Assembly (NCBI RefSeq): GCF_037203605.1
Contig: NZ_JBBDHC010000007.1
Location: 115,366 to 179,365 of the forward strand
Reading direction: 5' to 3'
Origin: Denitratimonas tolerans
Lineage (GTDB): Bacteria > Pseudomonadota > Gammaproteobacteria > Xanthomonadales > Xanthomonadaceae
Length of the DNA: 64,000 nucleotides
Shown here: positions 1-8,470 of the stretch, one piece after another
How positions within the stretch are numbered: position 1 is the first letter of the stretch
How the letters are laid out: each line of letters opens with the position of its first letter
Translations under genes and position numbers: made by a program
The notes under the pieces: generated by a model
The model's database searches: none
Seen by the model: only the letters and a program-made list of their open reading frames with translations
Told to the model about the DNA's origin: nothing

Positions 1-51
1 GGCGATGAGCTTCTTGATCTCCGACTGCGGGTCTTGATTGTCGATCAACAT
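1..51 (-). CDS. rpoD: RNA polymerase sigma factor RpoD, N-terminal 17 codons only (partial)
   Basis: Only the first 17 codons lie in the window. Reading leftward from the ATG at 49-51 the peptide is MLIDNQDPQSEIKKLIA. The QSEIKKLIA stretch resembles the start of primary sigma-70 factors, where a Gln-Ser-x-(I/L)-K-x-L-(I/V) segment precedes the RGKEQGYLTY region 1.1 motif. The rest would continue outside the left edge. RpoD is the housekeeping sigma factor that directs core RNA polymerase to most promoters. The call rests on a very short match, so it is tentative. The 162 bases between this start and the dtd stop contain nothing else I can recognise. Confidence 0.55.
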   Translation of the reverse strand, partial: MLIDNQDPQSEIKKLIA

Positions 52-213
52 GGGTAACCTGAATGGGGTTTTGTCAAGGGGAAAGAACGCGACAGTATAG
101 CGATTTGGGCCACTTCCGGCCAGAAGATGGCTGAACCGCCCCGCACGCGGAGGCGTGACCGGCCCTGCAAAATCTCGTTCTGCGCGGTGCGAGCGGTGGC
201 CGGCGAGGTGCGA

Positions 214-651
214 TCACGCCTGCAACCAGAACGTGACCGGGCCGTCGTTGATCAGACTGACCACCATATGCGCCCCGAATTCCCCGGTTTCAACCGTGCC
301 GTGGCGCGCCCGGCATTCCGCCACGAGGCGATCGAAGCCCCGGCGCCCGTCTTCGGGCGAGGCCGCCGAGGTAAAGCCCGGGCGCATGCCCTTGCGGGTA
401 TCGGCGGCCAGGGTGAACTGGCTGACCAGCAGCAGCCCGCCGGCGACATCGGTGAGGGAACGGTTCATGCGGCCGGCCGCGTCGGCAAAGACCCGATACC
501 CGAGCAGGCGCTCGCACATCCTCGCCACCTGCGCCTCACCGTCCCCCGGCTCGACCGCCACCAGTGCGAGCAGCCCGGGACCGATCGCCCCCACGGTGCG
601 CTCATCGACGCGAACGCTGGCTTGGGTAACGCGCTGGATGAGGGCGATCAT
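214..651 (-). CDS. dtd: D-aminoacyl-tRNA deacylase
   Basis: This 145-residue protein, the usual length for the family, hydrolyses D-amino acids and glycine from mischarged tRNA in the cytosol. It starts MIALIQRVTQASV, a typical Dtd N-terminus. Family signatures are the active-site SQFTLAADTRKGMRPGF segment (about residues 77-93) and the C-terminal NDGPVTFWL segment (135-143). The latter carries the Gly-cisPro dipeptide that rejects L-aminoacyl groups across the dimer. I chose the ATG at 649-651 because all conserved sequence begins there, although the frame stays open far upstream. It points away from the acyltransferase gene at 904. The 252 bases between them are filled largely by a palindromic repeat. 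Confidence 0.95.
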   Translation of the reverse strand: MIALIQRVTQASVRVDERTVGAIGPGLLALVAVEPGDGEAQVARMCERLLGYRVFADAAGRMNRSLTDVAGGLLLVSQFTLAADTRKGMRPGFTSAASPEDGRRGFDRLVAECRARHGTVETGEFGAHMVVSLINDGPVTFWLQA

Positions 652-660
652 GGGATGGGG

Positions 661-897
661 CCGGGAATTGGGAATGGTCAAGAGCCGGGTCGGGCTGCGG
701 CCTCGGGAAATGGTAGAGCATCCCCGAGGAGCATCTGAACAAGCCGTCATCACCAGCGAAGGCCGGGATCCATGTTGCTGTTTCAGGATGGATTCCAGCA
801 TGTGCTGGAATGACGGTGGAGACTTGTTCGGATGTTCCCCCGATGACCGCCGGCCCGGCTTTGCTCTTACCATTCCCAATTCCCGGCTCCATCCCCT
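661..897. repeat. Long imperfect inverted repeat (GGGAATTGGGAATGG-type intergenic element)
   Basis: The left end (from 661) begins CCGGGAATTGGGAATGGT. The reverse complement of the right end (to about 891) begins with the same 18 bases and continues with AAGAGC on both sides. Inner parts also pair: GAACAAG near 737 with its complement near 825, and a GTCATxxCCAGC / GCTGGAATCCAT core around 750-810. The element therefore looks like a folded-back palindrome of some 230 bases with no coding potential. Similar GGGAAT-unit arms occur at 6777-6926 and 62696-62820. It occupies the divergent space between dtd and the acyltransferase gene. Confidence 0.7.
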
Positions 898-903
898 CCA
901 GAA

Positions 904-1788
904 ATGCCCGCCCACCTGCTCCACGCCGCCCTGTGGCTGATTGGCTGCCTGCCCTACCGCGCCCTGCACGTGCTGGGCGGGGTTCTGGGTGTGCTGGTGC
1001 GCGGCCTGCGGCCGCGCGAGGCGCGGGTGGCGTGGCGCAGCATCGCGCTGTGTTTTCCCGCGCAGGACGAAGCTGCACGCTGGGCGCTGTGGCGCGCCAA
1101 CATGGCCGAAACCGGCCGGACGCTGCTCGAAACCGCGCGCTTCTGGACGCGCCCTGCGGCACGCAACCTGATGCTGGTGCGCCAGGTGGAAGGGCGCGAA
1201 CTGTTCGACGCGGCGCGTGCGGCCGGGCGGGGCGTCATCATCGCCGCGCCGCACCTGGGCAACTGGGAGCTGCTCAACCAGTGGCTGGCGGCACAGTCGG
1301 AATTGGCGATCCTCTATCGCCCGCCGCGCCAGCCCTGGGCCGATGCGCTGATCCGGCGGCTGCGCGCGCAGCCGGGCGTCACGCAGGTGCGTGCCGAAGC
1401 GTCCGGGGTGCGAACCTTGTTCAAGCATCTGAAGGATGGCGGCATGGTGGGCATCCTTCCCGACCAGCAACCCAAGCGCGGTGACGGCGAGTTCGCGTCG
1501 TTCTTCGGCATTCCCGCCCTGACCATGAGTCTTCTGCCGCGCTTGGCCCACAAGACCGGCGCGACGGTGCTGATGGCCTTCGCCGAGCGCCTGCCGGGCG
1601 CGCAGGGTTTCCGTATCCGCCTGCTCGCCGCACCCGAGGCCATCGGCGACGCCGATACGGTGCGCGGCACCACGGCGCTCAATGCCGCGGTGGAAGCCTG
1701 CGTTGCGCTTGCGCCGACGCAGTATCAGTGGAGCTACAAGCGTTTCACCATTCGCCCTGAAGGGACCGATCCGATCCGCTATGACTGA
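904..1788 (+). CDS. Lipid A biosynthesis (lauroyl/myristoyl) acyltransferase family protein
   Basis: The protein has 294 residues and belongs to the LpxL/LpxM (HtrB/MsbB) family, inner-membrane enzymes that add secondary acyl chains to lipid A from acyl-ACP. A hydrophobic N-terminal stretch (about residues 7-35) can anchor it. The catalytic HxxxxE motif is present as APHLGNWE (near residue 116). Other family blocks follow: a YRPPRQP segment, ILPDQQPKRG and the C-terminal QYQWSYKRF block. It is followed by, and overlaps by 8 bases, a PH-domain membrane protein gene. The acyl length and position (LpxL or LpxM) cannot be read from the sequence, so I leave the symbol blank. Confidence 0.9.
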   Translation: MPAHLLHAALWLIGCLPYRALHVLGGVLGVLVRGLRPREARVAWRSIALCFPAQDEAARWALWRANMAETGRTLLETARFWTRPAARNLMLVRQVEGRELFDAARAAGRGVIIAAPHLGNWELLNQWLAAQSELAILYRPPRQPWADALIRRLRAQPGVTQVRAEASGVRTLFKHLKDGGMVGILPDQQPKRGDGEFASFFGIPALTMSLLPRLAHKTGATVLMAFAERLPGAQGFRIRLLAAPEAIGDADTVRGTTALNAAVEACVALAPTQYQWSYKRFTIRPEGTDPIRYD

Positions 1789-2317
1789 CCTGACCACGGA
1801 AGCGCGCATCGTCCCGCCCTCGCTGTCCGCCGGGTGGCAGTTCGAGCACCTCGATCCGCGCGCGCGCTGGGGCATGCGGCTGCGCGCGCTCGTCGTCGCG
1901 CTGTTCGCGCTCGGCGTGCTCTGGATCCTGGTGGTCGTGCTGTTCGGCGTGGCGTTGGACATGGCCTGGCCGGCGGCGGTGGCCGGTGCCGGCGTGCCGG
2001 CGACGCTGCTGGTCGCGCCGATTCTTGCGTTCTTCCACGCCAGCGCGCGCTGGCGCCGCACCCGCTATGCGCTGACGCCGCAGGGCCTGCGCATCCAGCG
2101 CGGGGTATGGTGGCGCAGCGACACCGTGGTGCCGCGCTCGCGCGTGCAGCACACCGATCTGCACCGCGGCCCGCTGGATCGTGCGCTCGGCCTGGCCGGG
2201 CTGCGCGTCTACACCGCCGGCAGCGAACTGGGACGGGTGGCGCTGAACGGCCTGGCGGTCGAGCGCGCCGAGGCCCTGCGCGATGCGCTGATCCGAGTGG
2301 ATGAGGATGTCGCCTGA
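1781..2317 (+). CDS. PH domain-containing membrane protein (YdbS-like)
   Basis: This 178-residue protein has two membrane segments near residues 33-75 followed by a bacterial PH (DUF304/bPH_2) domain. Its core is the RYALTPQGLRIQRGVWWR region, followed by VVPRSRVQHTDLHRGPLDRALGLAGL. The SRVQHTDLxxGPLxRxxGLAxL motif is characteristic of YdbS-type proteins. Function is unknown; relatives are inner-membrane proteins usually encoded with a larger YdbT partner, as here. The ATG at 1781 overlaps the end of the acyltransferase gene by 8 bases, and the end overlaps the next gene by 17, indicating translational coupling in a three-gene operon. Confidence 0.85.
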   Translation: MTDLTTEARIVPPSLSAGWQFEHLDPRARWGMRLRALVVALFALGVLWILVVVLFGVALDMAWPAAVAGAGVPATLLVAPILAFFHASARWRRTRYALTPQGLRIQRGVWWRSDTVVPRSRVQHTDLHRGPLDRALGLAGLRVYTAGSELGRVALNGLAVERAEALRDALIRVDEDVA

Positions 2318-3875
2318 TCCGGTGCAATCGCCGCCCGACTCCGCGACGGTGCGCGACACCCGGCGCCTGGGCGCGGGCGCGCAGCGCCGGCTGCATCCGC
2401 TTTCCTGGCTGTTCGTGCTGCTGATCCAGCTCAGGGGATTCGCGCTGCCGCTGATCGTGCTGGTGGTGTTCGGACGCAACGAGGACGCCTGGCAGTGGTG
2501 GGGCCTGGTGGCGGTGGCGGTGATGACGCTGGTGGCGGTGGCGCAGTACTTCACCTACCGCTTCCGCATCGACGCCGACGAACTGGTCATCCGCTCCGGC
2601 CTGCTTCAGCGCAACGAGCGGCACGTGCCGCTGGCGCGCATCCAGTCGGTGGCCTTGCATCGCAACCTGCTGCACCGGCTTGCCGGCGTTGCCGAGGTGC
2701 GGCTGGAATCGGCCGTGGGCGGGAGCGAGCCGGAAGCGCAGATGCGGGTGCTGTCGATGGCCGACGCCACGGCGCTGGAGCGGCTGGTGGAACACCATCG
2801 CGGCGCGGCGCGATTTTCCCCGGCCACGCACGCGAACGATGACGCCCCGAAGCGGGCACAGGGTGCCGAGGTGGGCTCGCACATCCTGCTGCAGCTTGCG
2901 CCGGTCGAGCTGGTGAAGCTTGGCCTCGCGTCCAACCGCGGCACCGTGCTGCTGGCGGCCGGCGCGGGTGCGCTGATGCAATTTGGCGGCGAACGGCTGT
3001 GGCAGCGCTTTGGCGCGTGGCCGGCCGAGGCGATCGAGTGGCTCTCGGCACAGGGACTGCATCCGGGCGGGTGGGCAGCGCTGGTGCTGGTCGCCCTGCT
3101 GGTCGCGAACGTGGTCGGCAAGGCGCTGGCGATCGCGCTGGCCCTGCTGCGCGACTTCGGCTTCACCCTGGAGCAGGCCGGGCCGCGCCTGTCGGTGGAG
3201 CGCGGCCTGCTGACGCGGATGCGCGCCAGCGCACCGCTGCACCGCATCCAGCACTGGACTCTTCGCCAGGGCGTGATCCTTCGCCTGTTTGTCCGCAGCA
3301 GCCTCAGGGTCGAAACCGCCGCGCTGCGGGCCGGCAACGAGGAGCAGAGCCTTTCCGACCTGGTTCCGATCGCCCCGCCGGATGCGCTCGATGCGCTGCT
3401 GCGCGGCTGGCTGCCCGACTGGCCCGCGGCGATTGCATTCCGCCCGCTGCACCCGCGCGCCTGGCGCCGCATCGCGCTGCCGCCGTGCGTGCTGACGCTG
3501 ATCGTCTGTGCCGTGCTGCTGTATCCGGTCGGCACCCCGGCCTTGCTGGTGCTGGCGCTGACTCCCTGCTGGATCTGGCTGGCGCGCCGGCAGGCGGCAG
3601 CGGCCGGGTATGCCATCACCGAGGGCTACGTAGCCTGGCGCAGCGGCTGGCTGGACCGGCGCCTCTCGTTCGCGCGGATCGAGAAGGTGCAGGCCGTGCG
3701 GTGGGTCCAGTCGCCGTTCGATCGTCGCCACGGTATGGCGGGGGTGCGGGTGGATACGGCAGGTGCCCATCCGATGGGGCACCGGCTGCATCTCGTGTAC
3801 CTGCCCGAAGCCGAGGCGCGCGCGGCGTTCCAGCGGCTTTGCGTGCGGCTGGCGAGGACACCCTGGCAGTGGTGA
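2301..3875 (+). CDS. PH domain-containing membrane protein with repeated bPH_2 domains (YdbT-like)
   Basis: The product has 524 residues with at least five hydrophobic segments (near 35-55, 65-85, 215-230, 255-280 and 390-425) and several bacterial PH-domain units. Each unit is marked by the LxRIQxVxxxxxxxxRLxGVAxVR pattern: VPLARIQSVALHRNLLHRL near 112, APLHRIQHWTLRQGVILRLF near 310, and LSFARIEKVQAVRWVQSPFD near 450. This repetition matches YdbT, the larger partner of YdbS. The molecular role is unknown. ATG codons occur at 2301 and 2307; either may be used. It ends 51 bases before the convergent trkH stop. Confidence 0.85.
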   Translation: MRMSPDPVQSPPDSATVRDTRRLGAGAQRRLHPLSWLFVLLIQLRGFALPLIVLVVFGRNEDAWQWWGLVAVAVMTLVAVAQYFTYRFRIDADELVIRSGLLQRNERHVPLARIQSVALHRNLLHRLAGVAEVRLESAVGGSEPEAQMRVLSMADATALERLVEHHRGAARFSPATHANDDAPKRAQGAEVGSHILLQLAPVELVKLGLASNRGTVLLAAGAGALMQFGGERLWQRFGAWPAEAIEWLSAQGLHPGGWAALVLVALLVANVVGKALAIALALLRDFGFTLEQAGPRLSVERGLLTRMRASAPLHRIQHWTLRQGVILRLFVRSSLRVETAALRAGNEEQSLSDLVPIAPPDALDALLRGWLPDWPAAIAFRPLHPRAWRRIALPPCVLTLIVCAVLLYPVGTPALLVLALTPCWIWLARRQAAAAGYAITEGYVAWRSGWLDRRLSFARIEKVQAVRWVQSPFDRRHGMAGVRVDTAGAHPMGHRLHLVYLPEAEARAAFQRLCVRLARTPWQW

Positions 3876-3926
3876 GCGGCGGTGTCTCGCGGTCCGGAGC
3901 ATGCCGCAGCGCAAGCGGTGGCGCGG

Positions 3927-5387
3927 TCACTCCCGCCAGAACGAGGGCGCGAACAGTACCAGCACGGTGAACACCTCCAGCCGCCCGAGGATCATGGCGA
4001 AGGAGCAGATCCACAGCGCCGCCGGCGGCAGCGTGCCGAAGCTGGCGGACACCTCGCCCAGGCCTGGACCCAGGTTGTTGATCGAAGCCGCCGCCGCGGT
4101 GAACGCGGTGACCACGTCCAGCCCGACCGCGGCGAGCGCCAGCGTCACCATGACGAAGCACAGCACGTACAGCGTGCAGAATCCGCCCACCGACAGCACG
4201 ATGCTCTCCGACACCCGCCGCCCGCCCATCTTCACGATGAACTGGCCCTTGGGATGCACCAGCTGCTTGATTTCGCGCAGGCCCTGGCGGATCGCCATCG
4301 TCACCCGCGCGACCTTCATGCCGCCCGAGGTCGAGCTGCTGGAGCCACCGACGAAAGCCACCATGACCAGCAGCAGCGGCGCGAATGACGGCCACAGGCT
4401 GAAGTCGTCCTTGGTGAATCCAGTCGTGGTGATGTTGGATACCGACTGGAAGATCGCGTGGCGGAACGCCTCGCCCAGGGTGGGATACGCGCCCCCGAGC
4501 CAAAGGGCCAGCGTCACCGCCAGCGCCACCAGGGCGACGAGCAGCAGGAAAAAGCGCAGCTCCGTGTCGCCGTGGTACGGGGCCGTGCTGGCGCGGCGCC
4601 AGGCCATGTAGTGCAGGCCGAAGTTGATGCCGCCCACCAGCATGAAGCCGGTGGCCACGACCTCCACCATCGGATTGTTCCAGTAGCCGAAGCCCGCGTC
4701 GTGGGTGGAAAAACCCGCCGTGGCGACCGTGGACAGGGCGTGGCAGATGGCGTCGAACAGGCTCATCCCGGCGGCCCAATAGGCCAGCGCGCACAGCAGG
4801 TTGAGGCCAAGATAGACCTTCCACAGCGCCTTGGCGGTTTCCGCGATGCGCGGCGTGAGCTTGGTGTCCTTGGTCGGGCCGGTCACTTCGGCACGGAACA
4901 GCTGCATGCCGCCGACACGCAGCATCGGCAGGATCGCGACCGCCAGCAGCACCAGGCCCAGGCCGCCATAGAAGTTCAGCGACTGGCGGTACAGCAGCAT
5001 GCTGCGCGGCAGGCCGTCCAGCCCCGTGAACACGCTGGCACCGGTGGTGGTCAGGCCCGACACCGCCTCGAACGCGGCCTGTGTGAAGGGAAGCTCCGGC
5101 AGCCCCAGGACAAACGGCAGCGTCGCCACCATGCTGGCCAGCATCCAGGACCCCGAGGCGATCAGGAAACCGTCGCGCAGGCGCAGGTCGTAGCGCACCG
5201 TGCGCACCGGCCACCAAAGGATCGCGCCCAGCCCGGCGGCCACCAGCATGGCCTGGCCGAAGGCCGCCGCGGTGTCCTCGCCCAGCACCAGCGCCAGCAG
5301 CAGCGCCGGCAGCGGGAAAAGCGATGTCAGCGCGAGCAGTGCGCCCAGCGCCTTCTGGATCGAGAGGTATCGGCGGGGAAGCGGCAC
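3927..5387 (-). CDS. trkH: Trk system potassium uptake protein, channel subunit
   Basis: TrkH is the K+-conducting inner-membrane subunit of the Trk/Ktr superfamily. The 486 residues fit TrkH length. Four selectivity-filter P-loops are visible in order: TTTGASVF (about 112), ATAGFSTHD (about 220), NITTTGFTKDD (about 318) and INNLGPG (about 435). The flexible gating loop before the third-repeat helix shows as VGGSSSSTSGGMK. The gene lies 4 bases downstream of trkA on the same strand, so channel and nucleotide-sensing gate are co-transcribed. It converges on the PH-domain gene. No truncation is evident. Confidence 0.96.
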   Translation of the reverse strand: MPLPRRYLSIQKALGALLALTSLFPLPALLLALVLGEDTAAAFGQAMLVAAGLGAILWWPVRTVRYDLRLRDGFLIASGSWMLASMVATLPFVLGLPELPFTQAAFEAVSGLTTTGASVFTGLDGLPRSMLLYRQSLNFYGGLGLVLLAVAILPMLRVGGMQLFRAEVTGPTKDTKLTPRIAETAKALWKVYLGLNLLCALAYWAAGMSLFDAICHALSTVATAGFSTHDAGFGYWNNPMVEVVATGFMLVGGINFGLHYMAWRRASTAPYHGDTELRFFLLLVALVALAVTLALWLGGAYPTLGEAFRHAIFQSVSNITTTGFTKDDFSLWPSFAPLLLVMVAFVGGSSSSTSGGMKVARVTMAIRQGLREIKQLVHPKGQFIVKMGGRRVSESIVLSVGGFCTLYVLCFVMVTLALAAVGLDVVTAFTAAAASINNLGPGLGEVSASFGTLPPAALWICSFAMILGRLEVFTVLVLFAPSFWRE

Positions 5388-5391
5388 GGCG

Positions 5392-6771
5392 TCAGAACCA
5401 GGTGGCCCCGGCGCGGAACACGGCCTCGACGCGGGGCAGGTCGCGCTTGTCGAGCAGGAACACGATCAGGTGATCGTTGGGTTCGACGATCACGTCGCTA
5501 TGGGCGATCAGGAGTTTTTCGCCGCGGATCACGCCGACCACGTTGGCCGATTCCGGCAGCTCCAGTTCGCCCAGCGCGCGCCCGACCACGCGCGAAGTGC
5601 GCGCATCGCCCAGCGCCACCGCCTCGATCGCCTCGGCCAGCCCGCGCCGCAGGCTGTGTACCCGCACCATGTTGCCGGCCCGCACGTGCGTCAGCAGCGC
5701 GCCCAGGGTGACCTGCTGCGGGCTGACGGCGATGTCGATGCTGCTGTCGCCTTCCACCAGCTCGGCGTAGGCCGGGCGGTTGATCAGCGCGATCACGCGC
5801 GGGCATCCCATGCGCTTGGCCAGCATCGCCGAAAGGATGTTGGCTTCGTCGTCGTTGGTCAGCGCGCAGTAGACATCGGTCTGGTCGATGTTCTCCTCGC
5901 GCAGGAGATCCTCGTCGGTGCAATCGCCCACCAGCACGATGGTGTTCTGCAGGTCCTCGGCGATGGTCTTGGCGCGGTCCCTGGAGCGCTCCAGCAGCTT
6001 CACGCCGAACTGCTCCTCCAGCGCGCCGGCGAGCGAGACGCCGATGTTGCCGCCGCCGGCGATGAGCACGCGCCGCACCGGTTTGGTGCGCGGGCGCAGC
6101 GTGTCCATGATGACGCGGATGTCGCCGCGGTCGGCGAGAAAGAACACCTCGTCATCGGGTTCGATCTGGGTGGTGGGCTCCGGGATGATCGGCCGTCCGC
6201 CGCGGAAAATGGCCGCCACGCGCAGGTCCATGCCGGCCGGCAGGCGCTCGCGCAGCTGCTTGATCGGCTCGCCGACGAGAACCCCGCCGGCGCGCGCGCG
6301 CACCGCGACCATCTGCACCTGGCCCTGCGCGAAATCGAGCACCTGCAGCGCGCCGGGGCGTTCGATCAGCCCCTGCACGTGCCGGCACACCAGCGCCTCG
6401 GGGCTGATCGCCACGTCCACGGAATTGCCGCCGCGGCGCAGGAGCTCGGGGTGTTCGAGATATTCGCTCTTGCGCAGGCGCGCGATCTTGGTCGGCGTCT
6501 TGAACAGCGCATCGGCGACCTGGCAGGCGATCAGGTTGACTTCGTCACTGGAAGTGACCGCGATCACCAGATCCGCATCGCCCGCGCCGGCGGTTTCGAG
6601 CACGCTGGGCAGCGAGGCGTGGCCGGTCACGGTGCGGATGTCCAGCCGCTCGGAAAGCTCGCGCAGCCGCAGCGGCTGGTTGTCCACCACGGTGATGTCG
6701 CTGTTCTCCGAGGCCAGCGCCGCCGCCACCGAACTGCCCACCTGGCCGGCACCGAGAATGAGGATTTTCAT
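5392..6771 (-). CDS. trkA: Trk system potassium transport regulatory subunit
   Basis: TrkA is the cytosolic NAD(H)/ATP-binding ring protein that gates TrkH. The 459 residues contain two complete RCK repeats. The first Rossmann nucleotide-binding loop is GAGQVGSSVA at residues 7-16, with the acidic VVDNQ end. The second is GGGNIGVSLAGALEEQFGVK near 240. Each is followed by an RCK_C domain; the last one includes LPESANVVGVIRG. The gene starts at ATG 6769-6771. It is separated from the upstream NtrX-like gene by about 160 bases that hold an inverted repeat, so it may have its own promoter. Confidence 0.96.
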   Translation of the reverse strand: MKILILGAGQVGSSVAAALASENSDITVVDNQPLRLRELSERLDIRTVTGHASLPSVLETAGAGDADLVIAVTSSDEVNLIACQVADALFKTPTKIARLRKSEYLEHPELLRRGGNSVDVAISPEALVCRHVQGLIERPGALQVLDFAQGQVQMVAVRARAGGVLVGEPIKQLRERLPAGMDLRVAAIFRGGRPIIPEPTTQIEPDDEVFFLADRGDIRVIMDTLRPRTKPVRRVLIAGGGNIGVSLAGALEEQFGVKLLERSRDRAKTIAEDLQNTIVLVGDCTDEDLLREENIDQTDVYCALTNDDEANILSAMLAKRMGCPRVIALINRPAYAELVEGDSSIDIAVSPQQVTLGALLTHVRAGNMVRVHSLRRGLAEAIEAVALGDARTSRVVGRALGELELPESANVVGVIRGEKLLIAHSDVIVEPNDHLIVFLLDKRDLPRVEAVFRAGATWF

Positions 6772-6776
6772 GTCAG

Positions 6777-6926
6777 CCGGGATTGGGGAATCGGGATTGG
6801 AGATTCGACGGGCTCGGCGCGCTCCGTACCCGCACCGGGGACCGGAGCGGACCCGCCCTCAGGGGCGCACTCTGCGCCGGCCTCCCGCGCTCATGCAAAT
6901 CCCCAATATCCAATCCCCGATCCCGG
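6777..6926. repeat. Inverted-repeat intergenic element between ntrX-like gene and trkA
   Basis: The left arm starting at 6777 reads CCGGGATTGGGGAATCGGGA and continues with TTGGAGATT. The right arm, ending at 6926, is its imperfect reverse complement, with units AATCCCCAAT, CCAATCCCC and GATCCCGG. The interior (about 6807-6895) is very G+C-rich and non-coding. The arms share GGGAAT-type units with the elements at 661-897 and 62696-62820. Confidence 0.65.
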
Positions 6927-6931
6927 CACAT

Positions 6932-8305
6932 CTATTCGCCCCCGTCCTTGTCGATCCCAAGGTCGCGCAGCTTGCGGTAGAGGTGGGTGCGCTCCATGCC
7001 CGTGATCTGGGCCAGGCGCCCCACGCTGCCGCCGGCATTGTGCAGCTGGCGCAGAAGATACGCCCGTTCGAAGCTGTCGCGCGCTTCGCGCAAGGGCAGG
7101 TCGAGGTTGAGCGGGTGGCCCGATTCCCCGGTGCCGGGCGGCAGGCGCGCACCCGGCCCGGTCAGCGCGGGCTCCACTTCGGCCAGGGTCACTTCGCCGC
7201 TGCCCAGCAGCGCCAGCCGCTGCGCCAGCGCGCGCAGTTCGCGCACGTTGCCCGGCCAGGCGTGCTGGCGCAGCCGCGCCAGCACCGGCTCGGTCCAGCG
7301 GCGCGGTGCCACCCCGTCGCGCGCAGCGAATATCTCGTCGAAGTGCTGGACCAGCGGCCCGATGTCCTCGCCGCGCTCGCGCAGCGCCGGCACCTGGATC
7401 GGCAGCACGTTGAGCTGGAAATAGAGCTCGTCGCGCAGCCGGCCGGCGGCGCGCTCGGCCTCCAGGTCCTGCGAGCTGGCCGCGATCACGCGCACGTCGA
7501 GCGGCACCGGCGCGCGCCCGCCGACGCGCAGGATCTGACGCCGCTCCAGCGCGCTGGAGAGGCGCAGCTGAGTGTCCGGCCCCAGTTCGGCGATGCCGTC
7601 CAGGTACACGGTTCCGCCCTGCGCCTGCTCCAGCAGGCCGGCGGCGACCTCACCGCCCGATTCGCTGCCGAACAGGGCCGTTGCCGCCTGTTCGTCCGGA
7701 ACGGCACCCGCCGCCACGGTGACGAACGGGCCGCCGCGACGCGCGCTTCTGCCGTGCAGCCAGCGCGCCAGCGCCTCCTTGCCGGTTCCCGGTTCGCCGC
7801 GCAGGAGAATCGCCGCATCGCGCCCGGACAGCCGTTCGAGCTGGGCCAGCACGGCGGCGAACGCGGGCGAGCTTCCCATCGGTTCGAACAGCGAGCCGAC
7901 CTGCTGCTGCAGGCTGCGGTTGATCTGGCGCAGCCGCTGGGCTTCCAGCGCGCGCTCCAGCGTGATGAGCAGCTTGGCCAGCGCGATCGGTTTCTCGATG
8001 AAATCGTAGGCCCCGAGGCGCGTGGCCTCGACCGCCGTTTCCACCGTGCCGTGGCCGGACATCATGATCACCGGCTGCGGCAGCTCGCCCGCCGACACCC
8101 ACTCGCGCAGCAGCGCCAGTCCGTCGGTGCCGGGCATCCAGATGTCGAGCAGCACCGCGTCGAACGCGGCCTCGCCCAGCCGTGCGCGCGCCTCGGCCGC
8201 ATCGCCGGCGAGCGTGACCCGATGGCCTTCGTCTCCGAGGATGTCGGCCAGCCCCGAGCGGATGTCGGGCTCATCGTCGATGATCAGGATGCGTGCAGCG
8301 GACAT
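6932..8305 (-). CDS. NtrX-like response regulator (REC, AAA+, Fis HTH) with degenerate sigma-54 contact region
   Basis: This is a 457-residue NtrC/NtrX-type regulator starting MSAARILIIDDEPDIR. The receiver domain is intact (acidic pair near 10-11, phosphoacceptor Asp54 in VLLDIWMP, Lys in FIEKP). The AAA+ domain has a good Walker A (GEPGTGKE), and the C-terminal Fis-type helix-turn-helix (GSVGRLAQITGMERTHLYRK) looks intact. The odd part lies between ATALFGSESGG and AAGLLEQAQGGTVYLD. The GAFTGA sigma-54-binding loop is absent and the Walker B Asp-Glu reads YLDG instead of LDE. It may therefore act without sigma-54. No histidine kinase gene is adjacent; vapBC and a gene scar lie upstream. Confidence 0.85.
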   Translation of the reverse strand: MSAARILIIDDEPDIRSGLADILGDEGHRVTLAGDAAEARARLGEAAFDAVLLDIWMPGTDGLALLREWVSAGELPQPVIMMSGHGTVETAVEATRLGAYDFIEKPIALAKLLITLERALEAQRLRQINRSLQQQVGSLFEPMGSSPAFAAVLAQLERLSGRDAAILLRGEPGTGKEALARWLHGRSARRGGPFVTVAAGAVPDEQAATALFGSESGGEVAAGLLEQAQGGTVYLDGIAELGPDTQLRLSSALERRQILRVGGRAPVPLDVRVIAASSQDLEAERAAGRLRDELYFQLNVLPIQVPALRERGEDIGPLVQHFDEIFAARDGVAPRRWTEPVLARLRQHAWPGNVRELRALAQRLALLGSGEVTLAEVEPALTGPGARLPPGTGESGHPLNLDLPLREARDSFERAYLLRQLHNAGGSVGRLAQITGMERTHLYRKLRDLGIDKDGGE

Positions 8306-8420
8306 GGCGAATATCGGCAGTGCGAAAGCGCACAGTCTGCGGCCCGGCCCTGCGCGCGGCAAGCCGTGGGGGGCGAAACGCCCGGCGACGGCCTGCCTGT
8401 CACCGGCGAACGCCCCCCGG

Positions 8421-8465
8421 GTTGGAGGTCCGCACGATCACCGTGTTGCGAAAGTCCACCGGGCC
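8421..8465 (-). pseudogene. Fragment of a ClpA/B-type AAA+ gene
   Basis: Read leftward, this stretch encodes G-P-V-D-F-R-N-T-V-I-V-R-T-S-N. It closely matches the sensor-1 block GRTVDFRNTVIVLTSNLGS of the clpB gene in this window (DNA around 9819-9860). The two DNA stretches match at roughly four of five positions over about 37 bases. No longer reading frame of that kind surrounds it. It lies just past the vapC stop and looks like a recombination scar. A chance match is possible given the shortness. Confidence 0.45.
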
Positions 8466-8470
8466 TCGGC

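Noticed and set aside
652..2061. Upstream extension of the dtd frame to about 615 codons
   Set aside because: Conserved Dtd sequence starts at the ATG at 649-651. The extension crosses a repeat and the opposite-strand acyltransferase gene.
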